Below, piece after piece: positions 11,523 to 22,248 of a DNA stretch of 64,000 bases. A program made the translations under genes and the position numbers. Every line of letters starts with the position of its first letter. Within the stretch, counting starts at the first letter, position 1. The notes beneath the pieces are model-generated. The model did no database searches. It was not told where the DNA came from and saw nothing but the letters and a program-made list of their open reading frames with translations. Source of the DNA: Pempheris klunzingeri (taxonomy: Eukaryota > Chordata > Actinopteri > Acropomatiformes > Pempheridae); assembly GCF_042242105.1 (NCBI RefSeq), contig NC_092020.1, positions 2,221,001-2,285,000 of the forward strand, in the 5' to 3' direction.

Positions 11523-12911
11523 CTGGGAAAAAGGGGTGGAGAAGAGTCAACGGTGGTAACAAGCAGCTGCATCACGGTGCCGATAGCGGAGGGAAACTTA
11601 GTCAGGATGCCTACAGCTTGTTAGAGTTAAATAAGAGGAGAGGTGGGTGATATGATTATCATTTGAGATGAGGAAAAACTGTTTAGCATCAGGGAGTTTC
11701 TGTACTGTTTCTACTTTGCTGCCTAACCCCCATTTGAGGGCATTATGATTATAAACCAATGAGAATTGGATTTACATGATTTTTGTGCACCAATAAATGT
11801 AGTTAAATACCTGAATTTTCTTAGATTTACCACAATGGATATGGTTTGTCAATTTAATATCAAGAAATTGTACCATATCAATATATGTATCATAATACAT
11901 AATTTTCTAAAAAAGTTTTTAAAAAAAAGAACATGTAATAAAAACTAAAGTAAATATGCTGTAATTGTTTGACCCATCAGAGGATACAGTTCGGTGTATA
12001 AATGTCTTGATTTTTTAAAAACATCTTGCATCCGCAATGAAAGAAGGAATAATGAATCATTCTCAAATGTAATGTACTGGAACATAAGTTGGCCAATACA
12101 TTTTTAGTGTTTTTGGGGCATTTGACACACAATATTTCTCGCAGAAAGCACTGACACGTGTATTTCTTTTTCACGCAGTTATGCTGAAAGACAAATTGAT
12201 TTTTTCAAACCCTCCAGTGTCAATATCAGTTTTAGCCTAAAGAGCTGAGGGAAATAAGTCAGGCTCTGGGTCCTGTGTGAAGCTTTGATCAGGAACAAAG
12301 ACTGGAGCCATGGTGAAGAGGGCAGTGAGAGCCTCAGTCCTTCCATCATCTAAATTAGTGACACAAAACAAACCGTGTGAGGGTCGAGGACAAACCTTAC
12401 CCTCAAAAATGTACGCCTTTGATGCGAAGTAGAGTCCGATGGGCAGCGTGACCATCAGGATAGTGAAGAACAGCAGTGTCTTGAGGGCTGAAACCAGGGA
12501 GCTCTCATTTCTGCGGAAGAGAACAACTTCATGAGTCAGCCGGGATAAAAAAAAACAAAAAAAACAAGACGACGACCTTACAGCTGAGGAGCAGCGGGAC
12601 TCTTAACATGCTGACTACTGACGTGTGGATGTCCCTCGGCGAAGATTAATGTTGTGTTCAAGGCTTACGCCACATCAAATAAAAGTCTGTTGTAAACTTT
12701 GGCACATGTTCAGCATCAGACAGCACAGGGGTATTCTGAGGAGCTTCTGAGGCCACTGCACAAACACAGAGGCTAATAGAGCAGGCTAAGACGCTAGCTA
12801 GCTTAGCTAATGTTAGCCGTTCAGTTAAAGTAGCCGGTTGTTTTCTCACCCTCTAAAATAAGGCGGAGGCCCGGCCGCGGCGTCTGACGATGCTCTGACA
12901 CCTCCGTCCAT
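11380..12911 (-). CDS. vma21: Vma21, vacuolar ATPase assembly integral membrane protein (3 exons)
   Basis: The spliced CDS joins 12911-12850, 12510-12401 and 11522-11380. The total is 315 bases, giving 104 residues plus stop; human VMA21 has 101. Both introns are GT-AG and phases agree (2, then 1). Vma21 is an ER membrane chaperone needed to assemble the V0 sector of the proton-pumping V-ATPase. Seen: a short cytosolic N-terminus (MDGGVRASSD...PPPYFRG); NESSLVSALKTL leading into a first membrane helix (LFFTILMVTLPIGLYF); SKAYIFEG; and a second helix in SDSYFYAAIVAVLAVHVVLA continuing to FVYVAWNEG. The last five residues are KGKHD, which fits a KxKxx COPI retrieval signal. The gene is convergent with the connexin pair and lies downstream of mtnr1c in the same orientation. 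Confidence 0.93.
12401..12510 (-). CDS. vma21: vma21 coding exon 2
   Basis: The acceptor is CCGCAG and the donor is GAGG|GTAAGG. It encodes NESSLVSALK through AYIFE with the first membrane helix, and is highly similar to the same segment of human VMA21. Confidence 0.93.
12850..12911 (-). CDS. vma21: vma21 coding exon 1
   Basis: It encodes 20 residues, MDGGVRASSD then AAAGPPPYFR, plus two bases of the next codon. The donor is AGAGG|GTGAG. The PPPYFR end matches the PPEFR of human VMA21 exon 1. Splicing adds one glycine relative to human before NESS. Confidence 0.85.
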
Positions 12912-13648
12912 TGCTGGGCTGATGGGAGGAGGGATAAAGATTAAATTAAATAATGGGAGATATAACCGGTTACTGTTAGCGTGTTTCCAGTCTGTGTTGT
13001 GTTGCCACTCTTGAAATCCCGTCTTCCGCATAGGATCATGGGACTGTCACATGACGAGGTTTGACGCCGCAAGTATCGCGAGATTATGACTTAGTTTGTG
13101 GCTGCGGTCATCCATCTGTGGTTTATGTCCTGCAGAAATGACATGTATTTTTGGAAGAAACATGAGCCCCGAGTTGATTTCCGTAAAATGTCAAAGAAAT
13201 CAGCAACTTTGTTTATGTGTAACTCCTTTGTTTGTAATGTTTAGTGCAAGGGCTGCCCACAATTTGCAATTTGATAGCCAGTGAGGGTATGTCCACATCC
13301 TTTTTGGAACAGTACAGCAAAGTAAAATACTCACTTACAAGTAAATGTCCTGCGCTTAAGTATACAGGAGCGTTATTATCATTAAAGGTGTATGTAAAAG
13401 TACAAATGTACATGCCATGCATCACAATTGCAACTTTCAAAGTTATATTGTCTATGTCTTTTGTAAGGTTTCGATGTTGTAGCTGGTTTTAGTGGGATAA
13501 TTTGTACTGTTTTATATTCTGTTGAATAGTTTTATTAACAACAATGCATCATTCCTTTAAGATGTTCATGTCTGCAAAGCAACAAGAGCTTACTTGCATA
13601 GCATGGTTTGGGTAGCAAGTACAGGAAGAATAATTAAAATGTACAATA
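12912..13648. promoter_or_regulatory. vma21 5' flank and probable promoter region
   Basis: The 170 bases upstream of the vma21 ATG contain CpG sites (for example GACGCCGCAAG and ATCGCGAG near 13062-13083), as expected of a housekeeping promoter on the - strand. No TATA box was recognised. From about 13100 onward the DNA is AT-rich and featureless up to the hAT element. The last eight bases (13641-13648, GTACAATA) are the left target duplication of that element. Confidence 0.35.
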
Positions 13649-13865
13649 TAGTGATGGGAATTTCAGCTCTTTTTAGAGAGCTGGTTCTTTTGGCTCGGCT
13701 CCCTAAAAAAGAGCTGGCTCTTTCGGCTCCCAAGTGGCTCCTCAGATTTTTTTGTTGCTTCAATACATTTATTGCCAAATTATGTGTAAAATGAATTACT
13801 AATGTAAAAAACACATTATATAGAATATGTATTATTTGTATTGCTTTATTAATTTTAAATTATTT

Positions 13866-14100
13866 AGTTTTCCTGGCTCATAGAGCTCTGGGCTGTAGGT
13901 CTTGGTGGCTGTGGTGTTGTCCTGGATGATACTGTAGATAATGTAGGAGCAGCAGACACACTGACACCTTCATTAACAGCAGGTTCCCTTGCTTGTCTTT
14001 TCTCCTCTAACTGAATTGATGGGTGAACAGTACACACATGTCTGTGCAGGTTGTTTGTGGAGCCTGATATGAAATTTTAATTTTGCAAAGTCTGCACTCT
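13866..14100 (-). pseudogene. Remnant of hAT transposase N-terminal exon (BED zinc finger)
   Basis: On the - strand, one frame encodes GSTNNLHRHVCTVHPS and continues through IQLEEKRQAREP to a stop near 13867. This is the second half of a BED zinc finger as found in ZBED-like hAT transposases. The first half, ECRLCKIKIS with the Cys pair, is read just upstream in a different frame, so at least one frameshift separates them. No catalytic domain follows. Confidence 0.7.
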
Positions 14101-14216
14101 GCCCTCCAACTATCAATTATATTAAAATGTGTCCAAATTTTACTACGTTTTCTGTCGCTCATGTTTCTCACCTGTCCTGCCTGCAGTCTCTGACTATGTA
14201 GCAGTGCTCTCTCACA

Positions 14217-14260
14217 CTCTCATCTCTCCCCCTCACTCCAGTGAGGGGGAGAGATGAGAG
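14217..14260. repeat. Perfect 21-bp inverted repeat with 2-base spacer
   Basis: The arm at 14217-14237 (CTCTCATCTCTCCCCCTCACT without its last base fits 20) is the exact reverse complement of 14240-14260, with CC between. It lies inside the hAT-like element in its right third and would form a strong hairpin. Confidence 0.9.
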
Positions 14261-14387
14261 CTGAGAGTGAAACATATCGGCTCCCGATCGGATCGGCTCC
14301 CAATCAGGAGCCGGCTCCTGTCGTTCACTTCAAAGAGCCGGCTCTAAGAACCGGATCATTCGCGACCGACACATCACTAGTACAATA

Positions 14388-17300
14388 TTTGCCTCTGAAA
14401 TACAGTGGAATAAAAGTATAATGGAAGCTAATGGAAAGTACCTGAACAGTATGGTAACTTATAACATCTGTTAGATTCTTGTGAAACTGTATTAAAACCT
14501 GAAGAGCTTCTTCTTTTAAAAAGCACAATCATACAATTTCAAGCATGATTCACATTACTGAGTGGTCAAACAAAAAAAGGCTCTTATAAATTTTGGTTTC
14601 TTTCTTTTTCTTTTCTTTTCCATGTCTGATTTTTTTTTGGTTTTTCACAACTTTGCATTATTTTAGTTCCTTTGTTATGCTGTTGTGCATTCATTGAAGA
14701 TTCAAGTAAACTAATTCAGGTGTCTGTGTGTCAGAGTTTTAATTCAACATAACTTCATATAGGTGATCAAACCTAAATTTTATAGCCTTGTAATTACATT
14801 TAGCCAATAACATTGTCAAATACAGAAATAACATTTTTGTCACTAACATTTTTGTAACTTTTTCGTTCAAACTAATGATAAAAATACATGGCTATTAAAA
14901 ATGTCTGTATTCATCCTCACAGTTCCAAGAAGAATTAGTGAAAACGCTTGTGAGGGCAAACCAAATAACTAGTGTTCCTGTTGTACTGGGTACTTTCCAC
15001 AGTTTTAGGTAGATTGTACTCCAGTAGAACTTTGTAGAAACTTTGCATAAACATGTTCATGCACATTCATTCATCAGACTCCTTTGTCCAAGGTGATTAT
15101 ATAGTTTATAGTTTATATATTCAATAGTGATTATAATTCTCTGGCTGAACAAGATAAGAGAAACACAACTTGAATATTTTTGTCTGGATTATTTGTTCAG
15201 ATTATCTGTTCTTACGCTTACGGATCGATCGCTGCATTTCTGTCTCCTATAAATGATCTGTTGTGAGGATTAAAAATAGCCACGAGCACAAGCCTGTCCT
15301 GAAGGGAGAAGTAGATTTGTCAAAACATTTTGACTCATTATGGGTGGTATATATTCTGTCACTCTAGGTGCAGAAGCCATTTAAGATATTGTATCATCAG
15401 ATAATAATTTAGTTAAACTTTGATGGGTTTTTAGAAATGCAAAGGATTTCCTAAGAGAGTATCTGACTTTCATCAATGGAATCAGGAGCTGTATAATGTA
15501 TGGGAAAGTTCATAACTAAGTCAAACACATCATAATGGGCTTCTTTAACAGTTCAAACATATTTTTTTAAGTATTTTAAGTGAAAATGTTTTACAGTTGC
15601 CCATTCAAATACTGACACCCTTGTCCATTTGTTCCATTCCCGTAAGCAGGCTCTGAAAATAGAAGCAAAGACAGGATGGATTTAAATCTTTGAGCTCATC
15701 AGTCAACGATCGTTCATCGCGGTCTTGAATAAGTTGCATTTATGGTGAAAAAACATGACATGACCTCAGTGTCTCCAGTGGCACAAGTACAGTATGTGCT
15801 TATGCACCCTGAATAACATTCCTGAATAATGTAACACTGCAGACTATTTCTTGTTTAATTGCAGATGTAACAGAGAGCCATTTAGTCCATTTCATGCCGA
15901 CTATATACATTTAGTGCCGTGCGCAGTGTTTCTGGTTGAAGTCTCACTGGCTGAGTGTCAAAGAGTGGCACTTTCTGCTCTAGTTGGCTTTGTTCTCACC
16001 GGTCCCAGGCTCAGCAGGTTCCCCAAAACACATTTCATTTGAAAAGACTCCCAAAAGAGACCAGCCAGAAGCACTAAGAACAATCCAGTGATGTGTGTTC
16101 AAAATAATCATTTTGCTTTCTGTGGCAATTTCGCTCCTGAGCAGTTACGCCAGAGAAAGCCCAAGACGTCATCGACTCTGTAGAAGCAGAGGATTGTCAT
16201 GGTGAATCATATTATTCTCAAATCTGAACCACCGAGAGCAATTTTAAAAATTATTTTCTGGCTTTTTTGTTTTGTTGGATGTTGCTCTTTGAAGAAAGAG
16301 CGGCAGAACGGAAGAGAGGTTTTTCTACACGGCGTCCCGCAAACCCTCGCTCGCTTACAACAACTAACAGATCGTGTGTGTTGACTTGTAACACTTGAAC
16401 CAAGTGCACCTCTTTGTGTTCATCAGAAGCTTGAGCATAAATCATGAGTACAGATGTTAACTCTTCTGTCAACATCAGTATCACATTTTTCAGTGACATG
16501 GTTTATGTACAGTCTTAAGACGCTTCGCTGCCTAAACCGAAAACATTATCGCACATGGAAAAAATGATCAGTACTTGTAAAAAATACAGTCTCCTCCTTA
16601 TACAGGCCTTTTATTTTCTCTGGAAACAGATATTCAACTGAGAATTAATAAAATGGTTCATAGGGGTGAGCTTTGGGAATAGACCATAATCCACATGGTC
16701 ACCCCGTCATGGTGGGATTATGAATTTAATGAAACAACAGCCTCTAAAATTGGAGCTTGACAAAAGCCTTGTTCTCAATGGAAAAACAGTGTGTAGATCT
16801 GGTCAAGGGGTCCTCTATTCCAAGTTCAATACCAGATTGTCTTTCCTCTTGACCTCTAACCCCCCTGGAAGCATTTCCCATGGCTTTGTGTGTCTGGGCT
16901 CCTTGAGCTATGCCTTTTGCATTCCACATGTCACCAGTACTCCATGTCAAACATGAGACACCCCACACCTGTCGTGTTGACCAAGCGACAGTGTCCCTCA
17001 GGAGGTATTCCAAGCGTTGTTACACCGTGCCTTTACTGTCTGTGAAGTTTCCACTTGAAATGAGAGGGTGAATTCAAAACACGTTAATAATAGCTCTGTG
17101 CTATTCATGGCTGTAGCATTAGCCGCTCAACTGCCGCGGATATTCTTAGCTTTAATACATGTCAGAATCTCCAGGAAGTTGCTGGACCCAACCGTGAAAC
17201 GAAATACAGAGTGTTAACAAGCTAAATTTAGAGCTGCTGCAAGTTGGACCGTCGGACGCAGCCAGCCGATGAGTTTTTCATTATCTCTACTTTCCAGCCT

Positions 17301-19334
17301 TGTTAATCTTCTCAGAAACACCCCAGATTAATCTTGTGATCCTTTGGGGGGAGCCTGGGCTAAAGGGCTGAACTATACATGAGGTAAAACTACCTTCACC
17401 TCAACCAGCTGTGGGTATATATAACGAAAACATTTTTGGTATTTTAAGAACATTATATATATTACACCTATGTACTTTTTGAGTGCAGGACTTTCACTTG
17501 TGATGAAGAATTTTTACATTGTTGTATTTATTGCAAACCAGAGGTTACTGTCAACAAACAACAAGCACGGGAACATTTTGTTAAGTAACTAAACTTTTGA
17601 CAGCTTACTCTAAAAACGTCTCTGCTGTATATCATACAGTCTAAAAATAAAGTCAAGAAATCTGAAACAAACAATCGGCATCATCCCCACTTCCTGTTCC
17701 TCGTGGTTTTATTGCACCCACGACACCTAAAACCTCACGGTAGTAATGTGACCCACAGTTTGTTCCCTGTAGGAACACATCATATGCATGAGAACACAGG
17801 CAGTGCTAAACCCAATGCACAAATCCATTAGGAGACTTGCTATTGGGGCAGCAGGCCCACTGTGAGACCCTGCCGCTGTAAAATGCAACGATGTGCAAGA
17901 GCTGTAGAAATTCCTCTGTGCAAAGAGGGGAGTTACGTCTGGCTTCATCCAGCGGGCGAAAAACCATCATGTCATGCTACCATTGGCCCGTATAATGCCT
18001 CATTCCTCATCCATTTTGTGTTAACCACATTAGTGGCAGTGTTCTGCTGTTGTGGAAATAATCTCCTATGTCCCACAAATGAGAATTTGTTTCTTCGAGG
18101 CCTCTCCTGCTCACATAAGCCGACCACTGAGGAGGAGGGGAAAAACAAAAAGCAACAAAAAAAAAAAAGATGGCTGTGGAGATAGTAGAGTATTATGTCC
18201 TCAGACAAGTTCAAGTTTATGCCTCTCTCCTCACGCGCCCGGTCAAGTTTTGGGATTAAATTCTCAGTGCCATGGAGTGGATGCTGCAAAGAGCACTGCC
18301 TTGTATGTGATATATGACGATAGAATGATATCATTTCTGATATTAAATTCTGACATGCCCCTATGTGACAGTACATAGGGATTTATGGTGTGACTTGGCT
18401 GTAAAATACTTACCTGAGGCTCAAGGCAAAAGCAGATGGAGCTGATGTTACAGAGAAAGCAGGGAGACTGTAAACACCTCTCAAAAAGAAAGTAGAAGAG
18501 AGAAAAAGAGAAAGATCCGCATACATATGTGAAATTGGCAAAATACAGTCATGAGTTATGGGCCATCTTATGGCATGGGGCGGCATGGATACATCATGCT
18601 GTCCTTGAACATACCGTAAGAAAAATGTCTCCACAAGCTACTGCCCTTCATATTAAATCACAAGCAAAATGACAGCTTGGGTGGTTAGTCATTTCAGCTA
18701 TTCATCATGAACTCTGGATCGTATTTTTGATTTATCCACTGAGCAATATGTGCTGTACTAGTCTTTTTTTTTCATTCATCAGGCAACTATCATTTTACAA
18801 AGATTTATCCAGCAGCCATACACAACATGTTTGTATGACATGTAGCTAGCAATCAGCCACATAGCGTTGGCTAGCATAAATGCTGACTTCAAATGGAACT
18901 CGCAGGCTTGTGGTTACGACGCTGTGTACCGGGTATGATTGGCGTTCAAGTGGTTGCGTCATGAGAACACCGTTGCTAAGCAATGCTGCAAGGCAACACA
19001 GACACCAAAAGGCTCCTTTTTGTAACATGTGGCCTTTACAGTTTGCGTGATTCCATCACTGCTGTCGTCCAGAAGGTGCTGAGGCTTTACAAATGAACTC
19101 TATACAAATAAAATTTACAATACATCAACTTAACAGCTACAAAATGATTGCTTGCATGATCATTTGCCATTTCTGAAAACATCAGCAACGTGTCCACTCG
19201 CAAACTTGGAGCTTTCAGAGAATTTCCACTTTTGAAATCATGCATAGCACAAGAGGGGGGGGAAGCTTTCACATGGACTCTTATGGATTCTTATTGTAAA
19301 GAGTAAACAGTAAACGTGACCCCATTCAAAGGCA
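14388..19334. other. Intergenic region between vma21 and mtnr1c, part 1
   Basis: About 5 kb of AT-rich DNA without a supported gene. Open frames such as those near 17862-18378 lack domain similarity or splice sites and overlap on both strands, so I treat them as chance. There are poly-purine and poly-T runs near 14595-14645, 18138-18170 and 18762-18772. Confidence 0.45.
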
Positions 19335-19610
19335 TCAGTTGACTGGAAGCAGGGGGAAACAACTTGTCATTGTAAAAATGACAAGTTGTGGTTTTCGAAA
19401 GCATAATGTTTCAGACTATCTACCGCAACTATGATGTTGCTGGTCGGTAAACATTTTGTTTAAAACTTTAAACTTTAAAAGGCTAGTTGCTTCCTTCTAT
19501 TTCCAGTCTTAAAGCTACGCTACACTAATCTAAGCGTCTCCTGGTTTCATTGACAAATATGAGAGTGGTATTGTCTTCTCATCTTACTCTCTGCAAGAAA
19601 GCAAAATATC
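19335..19610. mobile_element. Degenerate fold-back MITE
   Basis: GACTGGAAGCAGGGGGAAAC near 19340 is mirrored by the reverse complement of TTGCTTCCTTCTATTTCCAG near 19490. The right part, GAGAGTGGTATTGTCTTCTC followed by CTCTGCAAGAAAGC, matches words in the elements at 37195-37645 and near 47380, so the three belong to one family. The family appears widespread in fish genomes from memory; ends are eroded and borders approximate. Confidence 0.55.
19360..19388. repeat. 12-bp perfect hairpin
   Basis: CAACTTGTCATT at 19360-19371 and AATGACAAGTTG at 19377-19388 are exact reverse complements with a 5-base loop. It lies inside the degenerate fold-back element. Confidence 0.8.
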
Positions 19611-21382
19611 CTCCTTTTTTTTTTGGATACCTTAGGAGAGAGTGGGATGAATAAATACAGGTTAAAAGAGCAAGACATGGAGAGAATGAAGAGCAGAAGG
19701 TGAGAGCAGGAGGAAGACGGACGACCCTGCCATTAGTCTGTGACTCTTTGGTGTGGTAGAGCCGACACTGTCATCTTCCCTCGAGCCCCTTTAGCCACTC
19801 ATCTGTGGCTGACCTTGCACTGGCATGTGGGCTGCTTCTTCCTTCCACATCAGAAACACTGTCTTGTAAGATTGCAAGCCGAATTGAACAGTTTTGTGCC
19901 ATTTTGCTGCCCTGAAACTTGATGCCACCTGGCTCTAGAAAATCAGCTTGAGTCTCCCTGCACTGATCCAAGATCCATCTTGGATTCAGATTCCCACTCC
20001 TGCATCTATAATCATACTGTGAGGGTTTAATTTTGTCAGCCACCAGGTAGCCCATCCAGGCTTAGTTGCAAAGCACAGCAGAATTCAAAAATCAGAAAAT
20101 GGATCTGAAAGTAAATGCTGAGAATATTTATGCATCCTTTGAATTAGACATTGGGAATGTGTAATCTCTTTAATACTCCAGTAACAGTGCATCATATCAA
20201 GAATGTGTCACATTGACATCTTGGAGCCTCCCTGTGAGGTGAACCGCTCATAGTTTGTTTGCTGGGTGGAAGTTATGCTGGGAGGCTGTCAGAACTCATC
20301 TTAGCTAGGGTGACATGTGCTCAGGCACACTTGCACTATCACGAAATTACATCTCTGGCTCCTGATGCGTATCATGTCCCTCAGGCATTTAATAAACAAG
20401 AAAGCTAGCTTTGTTTATCATCTGTTCTTCCCCTTTTCAAAATTTCTCCAATTCCTAAATCATTCAGGGTCTGAAAGTGCCTGGGGTTTTAAACTTTTCA
20501 GTCCGACATATTGAAATATGCGATAGTTCAGTTAGGTTTTGTTTACCAGACTAAATAAGAGAGAATTCAATTTTATAAACAAGGCATCCCTTTTTCGATT
20601 AACACATGAAGCCTGTTCTGATATTGTTTGGTTTTTTCTTGAATTAAAAGTGGAGCAAAGGCTTCCACAATCCACCCAGTGTGTTTTGTGAAGGCATCAT
20701 TGCTCAGAAGACAAGCCTAAAGGTGAAACATCATCATGGTGAATTAAAACAGCCTACATTCCCAGTGAGTGGGATCTTGAGATATTCATACACACCGAGG
20801 ATGAAATACGGGATGCAAACTTCACCACAGCTTTTAAATAAATGAATAGAAAATACATTTATTTTATTTTCATGTGTTGCCGACATACTCGTAATCAATC
20901 GGTGCCATTAGGCGGTGACGCAGTCTCATGCACATGATGTACACATGCTGGGATGTGGCTTGAAAAGTGACGTCTCCCATCCAAGTAATAGGCTATATGG
21001 TGTTACTGACTCACCGTATTAAAGGTTTTAGGAGAGTACTTGGACCAACCTCCGCGGTCCAAATGTTTCTTTTGGTGAATACTGATGAGTTGTCTGGATC
21101 TTTTTTCTTGCTTTTGCCCAGTTTTTCTGTCTTTACATAGAGTTCAGGGGGACTGCCACAAAGGAGCAGAATTTACAATTGATTTTCCTCTCAACATGAG
21201 GGAACAGTGTCTGACATGGCTCAAAGGAATACGGCGGCAGCAGTGTCCTCTCCAAACATGATTACATCTTTACAACTGGAAAATGATACACAGCTTGAGA
21301 AAAGGCACCGGGTGAATCATGTCGCACATCTACAATGAGGCTCCAGAGAAACTTAATCTAAGTTTCCCAGTAAAACATTATT
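19611..21382. other. 3' flank and probable 3' UTR of mtnr1c
   Basis: No coding exon is supported. On the - strand two AATAAA signals (TTTATT on +) at 20858-20863 and 20863-20868 lie about 520 bases past the mtnr1c stop and are the best poly(A) candidates. The rest is featureless. Confidence 0.4.
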
Positions 21383-22248
21383 TTATACATTTATCTCTGC
21401 TACATTGTTGTTTGTTGCAGCTGGTGAAGGCTTACTCTTCAGTCCCTCTGTGGCACACCGCGAAGTCTCCATGAGGAGCAACCGTGGGAGACAAAGAGCA
21501 AGAAGGATTGTCTTGTATTCTTTTCGGAAGTTTTGGTTTAGAAGTCCGTAAATGATGGCGTTGAGGCAGCTGTTGAAGTACGCCATGAAGTAGCTTGTGA
21601 CGAAGAGCCACTCGGGTATATTGGGCGCTACTTTCACAGGGTTTATAGCTACAGCCAGGCCTATGAGGTTAAGTGGAGCCCAGCACACTGCAAATAACAC
21701 AAACACCATGAACATAGTCAGGAAGTTCCTCACATCGCTCGGTTTCAGTTTGGTCCTCTGCTCTGGTTTAACCCGATGTTTCACCTGAATCACCAGCACC
21801 CATATCCTCATGTAGCAGTAGGAGACCACCAGCAGAGGGATCAGAAAGTGGATAACCACCACTGAGATGGTGTAGTACGAGCTGACTGTCTGGGCGAAGG
21901 TGCAGGAGTAGATGCGGGGATCGTACTGCAGCGAGCCGACAAAGAAGTTGGGCACTGTGGCGAGGGCGGTGAGCACCCAGGTGAGGCCCAGGTAGCAGCA
22001 GGTGTTCCTCAGGCTGTACAGGCGGTCGTACTGGAGGCTGTGGCAGATGTAGCAGTAACGGTTGATGGCGATGGCCGTAATGTTGAAGATGGAGCCGATG
22101 ACGCTCAGGCCCATGATGAAGCCGCTGGCCTGGCAGTGCAGGTCGCCCATGGTCCAGTCATTGTGGAAGATGGCTGTCAGCACCAGAGGGTAGGGGTACA
22201 ACGCCACCACCAGGTCGGCTATAGACAAGCTCACCACGAAGATGTTGC
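21383..22248 (-). CDS. mtnr1c: mtnr1c coding exon 2
   Basis: The acceptor is TTTTTACAG|GCAAC. It encodes residues 67-354, from [13 protein letters not shown] through TM2-TM7, the cytoplasmic tail and the stop. The frame is open throughout with no in-frame break. Confidence 0.95.

Larger units (their letters stand above)
13649..14379. mobile_element. Non-autonomous hAT-like DNA transposon with 8-bp target duplication
   Basis: The 731-bp element starts TAGTGATGGGAA and ends ACACATCACTA, which are imperfect terminal inverted repeats. It is flanked by identical 8-bp copies of GTACAATA at 13641-13648 and 14380-14387. An 8-bp duplication is diagnostic of hAT insertion. The interior is rich in the repeated word GAGCCGGCTC near both ends and contains remains of a transposase exon with a BED zinc finger on the - strand. 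There is no intact transposase, so it must have moved by help from an autonomous relative. Confidence 0.92.

Noticed and set aside
17862..18378. Overlapping open frames on both strands (107-134 residues)
   Set aside because: Lys-rich and A-tract driven, with no domain, splice sites or neighbours in support.
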